Notes under the pieces: generated by a model
The model's input: only the letters and a program-made list of their open reading frames with translations
What the model was told of the DNA's origin: nothing
Databases searched by the model: none
Origin: Pseudomonadota bacterium
GTDB lineage: Bacteria; Desulfobacterota; Desulfovibrionia; Desulfovibrionales; Desulfovibrionaceae
Assembly: GCA_023411815.1 (NCBI GenBank)
Contig: JAEYOJ010000026.1
Location: forward strand, 1 to 34,393
Reading direction: 5' to 3'
Length of the DNA: 34,393 bases
Shown: piece by piece, positions 1 through 6,790 of the stretch
Layout of the letters: every line of letters begins with the position of its first letter
Numbering within the stretch: position 1 is the stretch's first letter
Position numbers and translations under genes: made by a program

Positions 1-341
1 CAGGCAGAAGAGTAAGATAGGGTGCGACGAAGGACCACTCCTCGTCGCTTACGTCCGTGGGATAGGGCTTTGGGTGAGTCATGCTCACTCTATAAGCACT
101 ATCTACAGTTCATAACAGCCTCTAGCAAGCTGGATGAATCCACCCACTTCATTCTGCAGATTCTTAACGTTATCCAGGATCTGTTGAAAAAAAGGGCAGG
201 AAAGGTCAAACTGTACCCGGAGACCTTCGAGCCTGACGCGCCGCCGGACAGCGTGTCGGCCTGTCCTGCAGGCCTGTCCGGCGGAAGAGGCTGCCCGCAT
301 GCTTGCAAGGGCCGGCCCTCCATGCGCAAAGGAGTCCAGTG
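1..341. other. Non-coding region upstream of trkA
   Basis: I see no convincing gene in these 341 bases. An open frame runs through 22-357 on the plus strand, but it has no good ribosome site and no recognisable protein. Two stem-loops are visible. The first pairs 24-33 with 40-48 (nine pairs with one bulged A). The second has perfect 11-base arms at 241-251 and 274-284, with a smaller competing hairpin (258-263 with 269-274) between them. Neither is followed by a T run, so neither looks like a simple terminator. A candidate promoter lies at 70-96. The upstream neighbour of trkA lies outside the window. Confidence 0.5.
70..96 (+). promoter_or_regulatory. Candidate trkA promoter with dyad in the spacer
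   Basis: A TATAAG box at 91-96 matches the -10 consensus at five of six positions. The possible -35 (TTGGGT at 70-75, or the overlapping TTTGGG) is weak and the spacer is short (15-16). A GTGAG-N5-CTCAC dyad at 74-88 lies in the spacer, where a repressor could act. If used, it would give a structured leader of about 240 bases before trkA. Confidence 0.3.
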
Positions 342-1694
342 GTGCGGATCGTCATAGTCGGTGCGGGGGAGGTCGGATTCCATATCGCCGAGCGGCTTGC
401 CTTCGAAAACAAGGAAGTCGTGGTCGTCGATAAATCCCCCGAAGCCCTCAGGCGCGTATCGGAGCACCTGGACGTGCAGACCGTGGAGGGCTCCGGATCG
501 AGCCCCGGCGTGCTGGAACGAGCAGGGCTGAAGGAATCGGATATCCTGCTGGCCGTCACCGACAGCGACGAGGCCAACCTCATCGTCTGCTTCTTCGCCA
601 GGAGCATCGCGCCCAAGGCCCTCAAGGTGGCGCGCATCCGCAATGAGGAATACTCGGCCTACCTGGGACGGGACGGACTGCTGGACATCAGCCTGGTCAT
701 CAACCCCGACGTCGAGGTGGTCAACTCCATCCTGCGCATCGTGAACGCCCCGGGCGCGGTCGAGGTCAACGAGTTCGCCGACGGCCGCATCAGCATGGTC
801 GGCAAGCGCTTGCCGGCCGAAAGCATCCTGTGCGGCATCAGCCTCGCCCAGCTCCCGGAAGTAACGGACGGTGTCAGGGTCATTGTGGCCGCCGTGCTAC
901 GCGAGGAGCGGCTGATCATCCCACGAGGCACCGACTCGCTCAACTGCGGGGATCTGGTCTATTTCGTATGCGAGACCAAGGACCTGAACAGGGTGCTGCC
1001 GATCTTCGGCAGCCAGGCCGGTCTGATCCGCGACGTCATGATAGTGGGCGGCGGCAAGATCGGCCTGCGCCTGGCCCAGGAGCTGGAAAGACGCAATGTC
1101 GGCGTCAAGCTCGTTGAAAAGAGCCTGACCCGCAGCCAGGATCTGGCCGCGACGCTGAACCGGGCCATCGTGCTGCACGGCGACGGCACGGACCACGAAA
1201 TCCTGACCCAGGAGAACGTCGGGGCCATGGACATGGTCATCGCCCTGACGGGAGACGAGGAGACGAACATCCTGGCCAGCCTCCTGGCCCGTCGCCTGGG
1301 CTCCAAACGGGCCATGGTGCGGGTAAACAAGCTGGCATACATCCGCCTCGTGCAGGCCATGGGCATCGAGAACATCGTCAGCCCCCGCCTTTCGGCCATC
1401 CACTCCATCCTCAGGCATATCCGCAGCGGCAGGATCATCTCCACCGCCTCCATCAAGGGCGAGGACGCCGAAGTCCTGGAAGCCATGGCCTTGGAAGGCT
1501 CGGACATCGTGGGCCGGCCGCTCAAAAACGTCAAATTCCCCAGGGAAGCCCTGCTCCTGACCATCGTGCGCGCGGGCGAAGTCGTCATCCCCCACGGCGA
1601 GACGGTCATACGTCCGCAGGACAGGGTCATCGTGCTGTCCTCCCGCCAGGCCCTGCCCAAGGTGGAGCGGGTCCTGGCCGGCAAACGCCAATAG
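342..1694 (+). CDS. trkA: Trk potassium uptake NAD-binding protein TrkA
   Basis: Cytoplasmic regulatory subunit of the Trk K+ uptake system; it binds NAD(H)/nucleotides and gates the membrane subunit TrkH. The 450-aa product has the usual duplicated layout. A Rossmann fold starts at residue 2 (G7-x-G9-x2-G12, with D30 ending beta strand 2), followed by an RCK_C region. A second Rossmann fold near residue 233 (GGGKIG) is followed by a second RCK_C region. I chose the GTG at 342 because AAGGAG lies seven bases before it and the protein then begins MRIVIVGAGEVG, as family members do. An in-frame ATG at 303 would add 13 unlikely residues. trkH starts 9 bases downstream, so the two are probably co-transcribed. 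Family assignment is very secure. Confidence 0.95.
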   Translation: MRIVIVGAGEVGFHIAERLAFENKEVVVVDKSPEALRRVSEHLDVQTVEGSGSSPGVLERAGLKESDILLAVTDSDEANLIVCFFARSIAPKALKVARIRNEEYSAYLGRDGLLDISLVINPDVEVVNSILRIVNAPGAVEVNEFADGRISMVGKRLPAESILCGISLAQLPEVTDGVRVIVAAVLREERLIIPRGTDSLNCGDLVYFVCETKDLNRVLPIFGSQAGLIRDVMIVGGGKIGLRLAQELERRNVGVKLVEKSLTRSQDLAATLNRAIVLHGDGTDHEILTQENVGAMDMVIALTGDEETNILASLLARRLGSKRAMVRVNKLAYIRLVQAMGIENIVSPRLSAIHSILRHIRSGRIISTASIKGEDAEVLEAMALEGSDIVGRPLKNVKFPREALLLTIVRAGEVVIPHGETVIRPQDRVIVLSSRQALPKVERVLAGKRQ

Positions 1695-1703
1695 GGAGAC
1701 GCG

Positions 1704-3158
1704 GTGCGCTGGGATTTCATCTTTTTCGTCACCGGGGCGCTCATGGCCTGCGTCGGCTTGTCCACGTTGCCGGCCCTGGGCTTTTCGCTCTACTACGGGG
1801 AGGGCGGATTCACGCCCCTGATCCTGTCCGCCATGCTGACCGTCTGCGCCGGGACCGTGCTGCTCCTGGCCTTTCGGGAACGCAACCGCCGCGCACCGCT
1901 GAGCCACCGCGAGGGCATGGCCATCACAGCCCTGGCCTGGGCCGCGGCTGGCCTGTGCGGCGCGCTGCCGTTCCTCCTCGCGGGGACCTTCGACTCCTTC
2001 ACCGACTGTCTCTTCGAATCCATGTCCGGCTTCACGACCACGGGCGCATCCGTGCTAACGGACATCGAAGCCCTGCCGCGCGGGCTGCTGTTCTGGCGCA
2101 GCCTTACCCACTGGCTGGGCGGCATGGGCATCATCGTGCTGTCGCTGGCCATCCTGCCCTTCCTGGGCGTGGGCGGCATGCAGCTCTACAAAGCCGAGGT
2201 GCCGGGACCGGTGCCGGACAAGCTCAGGCCGAGGGTCAAGGACACGGCCGCGGTCCTGTGGAAAGTCTACCTGCTGCTCACCGCGACCCAGACGGCCTTG
2301 CTCATGCTCGGCGGCATGGACCTCTTCGATTCGCTCTGCCACACCTTCGGCACCGTGGCCACCGGAGGATTCTCCACCAGGAACGCCTCCATCGGCCATT
2401 ACCAGAGCGTCTACATCCAGCTCGTCATCACGGTCTTCATGCTTCTGGCCGGGGTCAACTTCACACTGCATTACCTGTTGCTCAAGGGCCGGTTGGGCGA
2501 CGTGCGGCGCAATCCGGAGCTCAAGTTCTATGTCGGGCTCTTCCTGACCTTCTTCATCGTCATAACCGCGAGCCTGGCCTGGAGCGGCCGACATGAAAAC
2601 CTGCCCAAGGCCGCACTGGACTCGGCCTTCCAGACCGCCTCGATCCTGACCACCACGGGCTACGCCACGGCGGATTTCGAGGCCTGGCCGGCGCTGGCGC
2701 AGGCCATCCTGATCCTGTGCATGTTCATCGGGGGGTCGGCGGGCTCGACCTCCGGCGGCATGAAATGCATGCGCATTCTGCTGCTTATCCGGCAATCCTA
2801 TCAGGAGATCATCCGGCTCATCCATCCACGGGCAGTGGTGCACGTCAAGTTCGGCGGGCGAGTGGTGCCGCCGGACGTCCTGGGCGGCATCTGGGGCTTC
2901 TCGGTGCTCTGGCTCGGGCTCCTGTTCCTGTCCGTGTTCCTCGTGGCCGCCACGGGCGTGGACCTCATGACCTCCTTCACCTCCGTACTGGCTTGCATCG
3001 GCAACATCGGGCCCGGGCTGGGCACGGTGGGGCCGGCGGAGAACTACGCCCACCTGCCCGCCTTCGCCAAGTGGGTGCTGATCTGGTGCATGCTCCTGGG
3101 ACGGCTGGAAATCTACACCGTCATCGTGCTCTTCGTGCCGGAGTTCTACCGAAAGTAG
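1704..3158 (+). CDS. trkH: Trk potassium transporter membrane subunit TrkH
   Basis: Integral membrane K+-translocating subunit that works with TrkA. The 484-aa protein is strongly hydrophobic throughout and shows the four pore-loop segments typical of the TrkH/KtrB superfamily: SGFTTTGAS (about residue 110), VATGGFST (about 220), LTTTGYAT (about 315) and IGNIGPGLG (about 435). Each carries the selectivity-filter glycine. The start is a GTG at 1704, preceded by a GGGAG ribosome site that overlaps the trkA stop codon, which points to translational coupling. The length matches TrkH (about 480 aa) rather than the shorter KtrB. No obvious T-tract terminator follows; the 167 bases after the gene hold only short GC stems, such as CCAAG-GCGA-CTTGG at 3197-3210. 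Confidence 0.94.
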   Translation: MRWDFIFFVTGALMACVGLSTLPALGFSLYYGEGGFTPLILSAMLTVCAGTVLLLAFRERNRRAPLSHREGMAITALAWAAAGLCGALPFLLAGTFDSFTDCLFESMSGFTTTGASVLTDIEALPRGLLFWRSLTHWLGGMGIIVLSLAILPFLGVGGMQLYKAEVPGPVPDKLRPRVKDTAAVLWKVYLLLTATQTALLMLGGMDLFDSLCHTFGTVATGGFSTRNASIGHYQSVYIQLVITVFMLLAGVNFTLHYLLLKGRLGDVRRNPELKFYVGLFLTFFIVITASLAWSGRHENLPKAALDSAFQTASILTTTGYATADFEAWPALAQAILILCMFIGGSAGSTSGGMKCMRILLLIRQSYQEIIRLIHPRAVVHVKFGGRVVPPDVLGGIWGFSVLWLGLLFLSVFLVAATGVDLMTSFTSVLACIGNIGPGLGTVGPAENYAHLPAFAKWVLIWCMLLGRLEIYTVIVLFVPEFYRK

Positions 3159-3325
3159 CGCGATAGCTCGCCAGTTTTCAGGCATGCAGGCATTGACCAA
3201 GGCGACTTGGCCGCAAGCGGCGGCGCTGGCCCTGAACGTCCCTTATTCTAAGGATATTCGTGGCGAAATAGGGGGAAAGCGGACCGATCTGGCGGCAACA
3301 CCCGATCGGGCTCGAGCCTAATCCA

Positions 3326-3871
3326 CTATAGCCAAGTCAGGATCGTCTCTGTGGGCTCGACCCGCACGGGCCTTCCGGGCAGAATGAGATGCTCCCACAT
3401 GTAATTGTGGTGCCTGATGATGGCGGCCGCATCCAGGTGCGACCTGTCGGCGGTGGTATGGCCGTCCGCAGCCACGATGACCTGGAAGTCCCTGCTCGCG
3501 GCGGAACGGATGGTCGTGTCCACACAGAAATCAGTGCAACAGCCGGTCATGACGAGCCGCTCCACACCGAACGAGTTCAGGGTATTGAGCAGGTCCGAAC
3601 GGTAAAACGCGTCGCAGGCTTCCTTGCGTATCACGGGGTCGGAGATTTCCCGCTCCAGCCTGGAGAGCAGCTCCCATCCCGAAGAGCCGGGCTCAAGGAC
3701 ATCGCCTGCGGGACCATCATGCTGGATGAAGATGACGCGGCCTCGAAGGGCGCGCACCGCCCTGATGAGGGCATTGATGCGTAGGATCACGCCTTCGGCG
3801 TCACGGCGCTTCGCAGGGCCGAAAAAGAGGCCTGCCTGCATGTCGATGACGAGCAGCGCGGTCATGGGCAT
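3326..3871 (-). CDS. Isochorismatase-family cysteine hydrolase
   Basis: A 181-aa single-domain protein of the isochorismatase-like (nicotinamidase/N-carbamoylsarcosine amidohydrolase) superfamily. The catalytic triad can be read directly: D10 in VIDMQ, K83 in VIRKEACDAF, and nucleophile C116 in GCCTDFCVDTT. The usual cis-peptide region (VMTGCCTD) precedes the cysteine. Substrate cannot be inferred: nicotinamidase metal ligands are not evident, and many family members are generic amidases. No good ribosome site lies before the ATG at 3871; the ATG two codons in (MTALL) is an equally possible start. The gene ends 167 bases from trkH in convergent orientation. It lies 39 bases downstream of the GGDEF gene on the same strand, so the two may be co-transcribed. 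Confidence 0.85.
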   Translation of the reverse strand: MPMTALLVIDMQAGLFFGPAKRRDAEGVILRINALIRAVRALRGRVIFIQHDGPAGDVLEPGSSGWELLSRLEREISDPVIRKEACDAFYRSDLLNTLNSFGVERLVMTGCCTDFCVDTTIRSAASRDFQVIVAADGHTTADRSHLDAAAIIRHHNYMWEHLILPGRPVRVEPTETILTWL

Positions 3872-3910
3872 CGGTGGGATAGGGAGCGGACGCCGTGCGC
3901 GGACTTGGCC

Positions 3911-5146
3911 TCAGCCCAGTTCCACGCGGTTGCGGCCGTTCTTCTTGGCCTTGTACAGGGCCTTGTCCGCGGCCTTGATCGCCTCGTCAGGCGTTGTATT
4001 GGATGCGCCGTGTTCGGCGGCGCCTATGGACACGGTCACCGAGACGGTTTTGAGTTTCTCGGGACGTTGGGGAGCCTCGGGTTTCTGCTTGGGCCTGTCC
4101 TTGCCGCGTACGCAGAAGCCTGACTGCTCGATGGCCTCGCGCAAAGCCTCCAGATGCGGCTTGGCGGCCTTCTTTCCCAGCCTGGGGAAGAGCACCGTGA
4201 ACTCCTCGCCGCCATAGCGGTAGGCCTTGCCGCCGCCCGTGACCTTGGCCAGCCGCGAGGCGACCATGCGCAGAACCTGGTCGCCCACGTCATGCCCATA
4301 GGTGTCGTTGAACTTCTTGAAGTGGTCCACGTCGACCATGGCCACGGCATATCCGCCGCCCAGCTTCTTGAAGTCGGCCTTGAGCACGCGGCGCGTGGGC
4401 AGGCCCGTGAGCTCGTCCAGAAAGGCCATGCGGTAGGAATCCATGAAGATGGACGACAGCAGCGTCAGGCCCGCGGCGGTGAAATAGACGTCCACGGCCT
4501 GGGGGGTGCGCGAGCCGAGACCTATGGCCGCGGCAAGCAGCGCGCCGCCGAAGCCGATGTCCATGGGCGAGCGGTCGCGCAGGGAGCGGTAGAGGAAGAA
4601 CAGAAGGGCAAGCTGCACAGCCACGAGGCCCGGAAGGGGCAGGCCGATCCAAGCCGCGGTGTCCGCGGGGAGAAAACTCGACGAAAGCAGCCCGGCCACT
4701 GCGCTGTTGCAGGCGGCCGCGCCTTCCGGCCCCCCGAGCCACAGGGAGACGCGCACCAGGATGAACACGACGGTCAGTTCGCCAGCCAGCAGCAGAAGCT
4801 GCAAAATGCCCCGGGGGGTGAACACGCCTCTGTCGCCGATGGCGGCGGCCAGCACGAAGTTGAGCGGCAGGACCAGAGCCAGGATGGCCAAGACGGCTTG
4901 GGCCTGCGGCAGATCAACGGACTTGTCCCATGGGACCCATGCGCGCACCAGGTAAACCAAACCCAAGGCGAGAAAGGCGAACACGGTCCCGGAGCGGTTG
5001 AAGCGCCAGGCCAGACCAGCGCCTACAACCGGCAGGATCACCGGCAAGGCGCCGAAAAGCACTTCGAGGCCGTTCGTGACAAGCCCCATATGCAGGAGGC
5101 CGAAACCTGCCAGCAGGAATACGACCGGATAGGCCAGCATGGACAT
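3911..5146 (-). CDS. Membrane-bound diguanylate cyclase (GGDEF)
   Basis: Probable enzyme making cyclic di-GMP from two GTP. The 411-aa protein has an N-terminal block of about 240 residues with seven or eight hydrophobic segments and no recognisable named sensor domain. A C-terminal GGDEF domain follows. The active-site loop reads GGEEF (312-316), compatible with activity. The inhibitory RxxD site that normally lies just upstream is absent (that stretch reads TGGGKAYRY), so product feedback inhibition is probably lost. A lysine/proline-rich insertion (KDRPKQKPEAPQRPEK) sits in the second half of the domain. The start is the ATG at 5146 because an AAAGGAAA ribosome site precedes it; the longer frame adds 28 implausible residues. 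It is divergent from the small gene at 5403. Confidence 0.88.
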   Translation of the reverse strand: MSMLAYPVVFLLAGFGLLHMGLVTNGLEVLFGALPVILPVVGAGLAWRFNRSGTVFAFLALGLVYLVRAWVPWDKSVDLPQAQAVLAILALVLPLNFVLAAAIGDRGVFTPRGILQLLLLAGELTVVFILVRVSLWLGGPEGAAACNSAVAGLLSSSFLPADTAAWIGLPLPGLVAVQLALLFFLYRSLRDRSPMDIGFGGALLAAAIGLGSRTPQAVDVYFTAAGLTLLSSIFMDSYRMAFLDELTGLPTRRVLKADFKKLGGGYAVAMVDVDHFKKFNDTYGHDVGDQVLRMVASRLAKVTGGGKAYRYGGEEFTVLFPRLGKKAAKPHLEALREAIEQSGFCVRGKDRPKQKPEAPQRPEKLKTVSVTVSIGAAEHGASNTTPDEAIKAADKALYKAKKNGRNRVELG

Positions 5147-5402
5147 GAGTTTCCTTTCCGCCGCCTCATGAATTCCGATACCCCGTGATGGGCGTGACCC
5201 AGGTGGGCGTGGCCCAGTCGGGAAGCGCAAGAAACCTGGAAAATGGATTCGGGTTCCGGCGCTTACTTACCGGCCCAAAGCCCGTCGGTCAAGGCCGTGG
5301 ACACGGCCGTCGCCTTGGCGTAAGCAGGCGGGGCCACGGTCGGCGGCCTCGGGGCTCCGACCGCTTGCTCATCACCACACCATTCAGCGCATGGAGCACG
5401 CA
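5147..5402. promoter_or_regulatory. Divergent intergenic region with nested dyads
   Basis: This spacer lies between the divergent GGDEF gene and the 112-aa gene and must hold both promoters, although I cannot point to convincing -35/-10 boxes. It contains nested inverted repeats: GCTTAC at 5261-5266 with GTAAGC at 5320-5325, CAAGGC at 5290-5295 with GCCTTG at 5312-5317, and GGCCGT with ACGGCC around 5293-5308. It does not resemble the conserved core of a c-di-GMP (GEMM) riboswitch. Confidence 0.4.
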
Positions 5403-5741
5403 ATGGCCAAAGGCACGTTTTTCCTGTTGGACGATCCCGACATGATGGAGCTGGTAATCCAGGAATTCGGACGGAACATGGTTTTCCGCGGCGGCCCCAA
5501 GGCCATGGTGGACCAGGGCGAGCGCACCCTGTCGTCCATGGCCATCTACCTTTTCGGCCATCCGGGCATGGCGGGAGAACAGCCCATCAGCTTCGAGCTG
5601 CGCTTCACCGAGGGAGCTGGCGACGAAATAAAGGGCCGCGTAGAAGGCCGCATCCTGAAAAAAGCGCCCCTGGACGTGGAGCTGTTCATCGAGGACACGG
5701 AGCAGACCCTGATCCGCAGCCGGGAAGAAAGCCTGCGCTAA
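5403..5741 (+). CDS. Hypothetical protein, 112 aa, soluble
   Basis: I do not recognise this family. The protein has no signal peptide or membrane segment and is mixed alpha/beta in character, with an acidic, charged C-terminal half (a run around VEGRILKKAPLDVELFIEDTE). The ATG at 5403 is preferred because GGAG lies six bases before it; an ATG at 5391 is in frame but lacks such a site. Codon use matches the surrounding genes, which supports a real gene. It stands alone on the plus strand, divergent from the diguanylate cyclase and convergent with the lipoprotein at 5799. A functional link to c-di-GMP signalling cannot be claimed from position only. Confidence 0.7.
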   Translation: MAKGTFFLLDDPDMMELVIQEFGRNMVFRGGPKAMVDQGERTLSSMAIYLFGHPGMAGEQPISFELRFTEGAGDEIKGRVEGRILKKAPLDVELFIEDTEQTLIRSREESLR

Positions 5742-5749
5742 CCGGCCAC

Positions 5750-5779
5750 TCTCCGGAGCGGGTCGGCCCCATCCGGAGA
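5750..5779. terminator. Possible bidirectional terminator hairpin
   Basis: Perfect eight-base arms (TCTCCGGA at 5750-5757, TCCGGAGA at 5772-5779) flank a 14-base loop in the 57-base gap between two convergent genes. There is no T tract on either strand, so an intrinsic terminator is only a guess from position. Confidence 0.35.
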
Positions 5780-5798
5780 ATGCCGCCGCGCCCGGGCG

Positions 5799-6206
5799 TC
5801 AGGAGCCCTTGACGCCCAGCCGGCGGGCAATGGCCTCGTGGATGCGCCGCGAGGCCTGCTCGTCGCCGGTGTAGCCCACGCGCGCTGATATCTTGGTCCT
5901 GTGGGCGTCCAGGGACTCAAACCCGATCCATATGGGTGTCTCGCCGTCTTTGGCGCGAATCTGCGCCGCGGAAAGATCCTTGCTTTTCTCCGTCAGCTGA
6001 AACCGCAGCTCCTGAGCCGCCTCCAGGCCGGCCTCGTAGGCCCTGTCGAGCGGCACCTCATAGTCGCGCTGCAGCCTGCCTTCGACATAAACGTAAGTCC
6101 CCGCGCCCACGGCGGCCAAACCCAGCAGGGCCGCCACGGCGGCGCATCCGGCCAGGCACTGGGTGAACGCCAGCAAGGCCGCGAGTCCCGTCAGCCGTCT
6201 TATCAT
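5799..6206 (-). CDS. Small lipoprotein, DUF3568-like (copy 1)
   Basis: A 135-aa exported lipoprotein of unknown function. The N-terminus is a classic lipoprotein signal: MIRR, a hydrophobic stretch, then the lipobox LAGC, so the mature protein would start at the cysteine and be anchored in a membrane facing the periplasm. The rest contains the block TYVYVEGRLQRDYEVPLDRAYEAGLEAA and, near the end, RVGYTGDEQASRRIHEAIA, both shared with its neighbour. I recognise this as the DUF3568 type found in Desulfovibrio and relatives. The ATG at 6206 is chosen for the AAGAGGAG ribosome site just before it; the longer open frame has a nonsense-like N-terminus. It lies 64 bases downstream of its paralogue and was probably produced by tandem duplication. 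Confidence 0.85.
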   Translation of the reverse strand: MIRRLTGLAALLAFTQCLAGCAAVAALLGLAAVGAGTYVYVEGRLQRDYEVPLDRAYEAGLEAAQELRFQLTEKSKDLSAAQIRAKDGETPIWIGFESLDAHRTKISARVGYTGDEQASRRIHEAIARRLGVKGS

Positions 6207-6270
6207 GCCTGCTCCTCTTGGTGGCCTGAACCGGAGGGCTTGTCCTCCCCCCGGCCCAAGCGCTGCCATT

Positions 6271-6657
6271 TTAAAGTCTCTTCGCGATGGCATCCTGGAT
6301 ACGCCGGGAGGCCTGCTCGTCGCCAGTGTAGCCCACGCGCACGGAAACCTGGGTCTTCCCTGCATCCAGAGATTCCAGATTGATCCATACGGGCGAGCCG
6401 TCCTGCTGCTCGGCACGGATGCTGGCCTTTGCGACCTCCTTGTTCTGCTCGGTAACCTTGAGGCCGGTGTCCCTGGCTCCGGCCAAACTGGCCTGGAAGG
6501 TTCGTTCCAGGTTCGCATCATACTGCCGCTGGAGGCGACCCTCGGTGTAGACGTAGGTCCCGGCGGCCGCCGCGCCGCCGGCGATCAGGGCGCCGCAGCC
6601 CGCGGCCATGGGCAGACTCAAGGCCAGAACAAGCAAGAGCACGAGATAGCGTTGCAT
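6271..6657 (-). CDS. Small lipoprotein, DUF3568-like (copy 2)
   Basis: A 128-aa lipoprotein paralogous to the gene at 5799-6206. The signal peptide MQRYLVLLLVLALSLPMAAGC ends in an MAAGC lipobox. The mature part repeats the TYVYTEGRLQRQYDANLERTF block and the nearly identical C-terminal motif RVGYTGDEQASRRIQDAIAKRL. An AGGAGGG ribosome site precedes the ATG at 6657. The two proteins differ mainly in the middle, where copy 2 has KVTEQNKEVAKASIRAEQQDG and copy 1 a different charged stretch. Function is unknown. Position 133 bases after the histidine kinase on the same strand suggests, but does not prove, shared transcription. Confidence 0.87.
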   Translation of the reverse strand: MQRYLVLLLVLALSLPMAAGCGALIAGGAAAAGTYVYTEGRLQRQYDANLERTFQASLAGARDTGLKVTEQNKEVAKASIRAEQQDGSPVWINLESLDAGKTQVSVRVGYTGDEQASRRIQDAIAKRL

Positions 6658-6790
6658 GGAACCCTCCTGTGGTCGTTTCGACTTCCTGCCATGGCCACCT
6701 GTACGCCAGCCGGGCGGGGGAGTCCTGATCCAGGCCAGTACATACAGGAAAAAGCCCAGGTGCGGAATTAGAGAGTCGATGTCTCGCTAT

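Noticed and set aside
22..357. 111-aa open frame before trkA with a protein-like middle part
   Set aside because: No ribosome site, Arg-rich ends, overlaps the trkA start and the hairpin region; possibly chance.
5147..5402. c-di-GMP riboswitch upstream of the GGDEF gene
   Set aside because: The conserved GEMM core and tetraloop-receptor patterns are not present on either strand.
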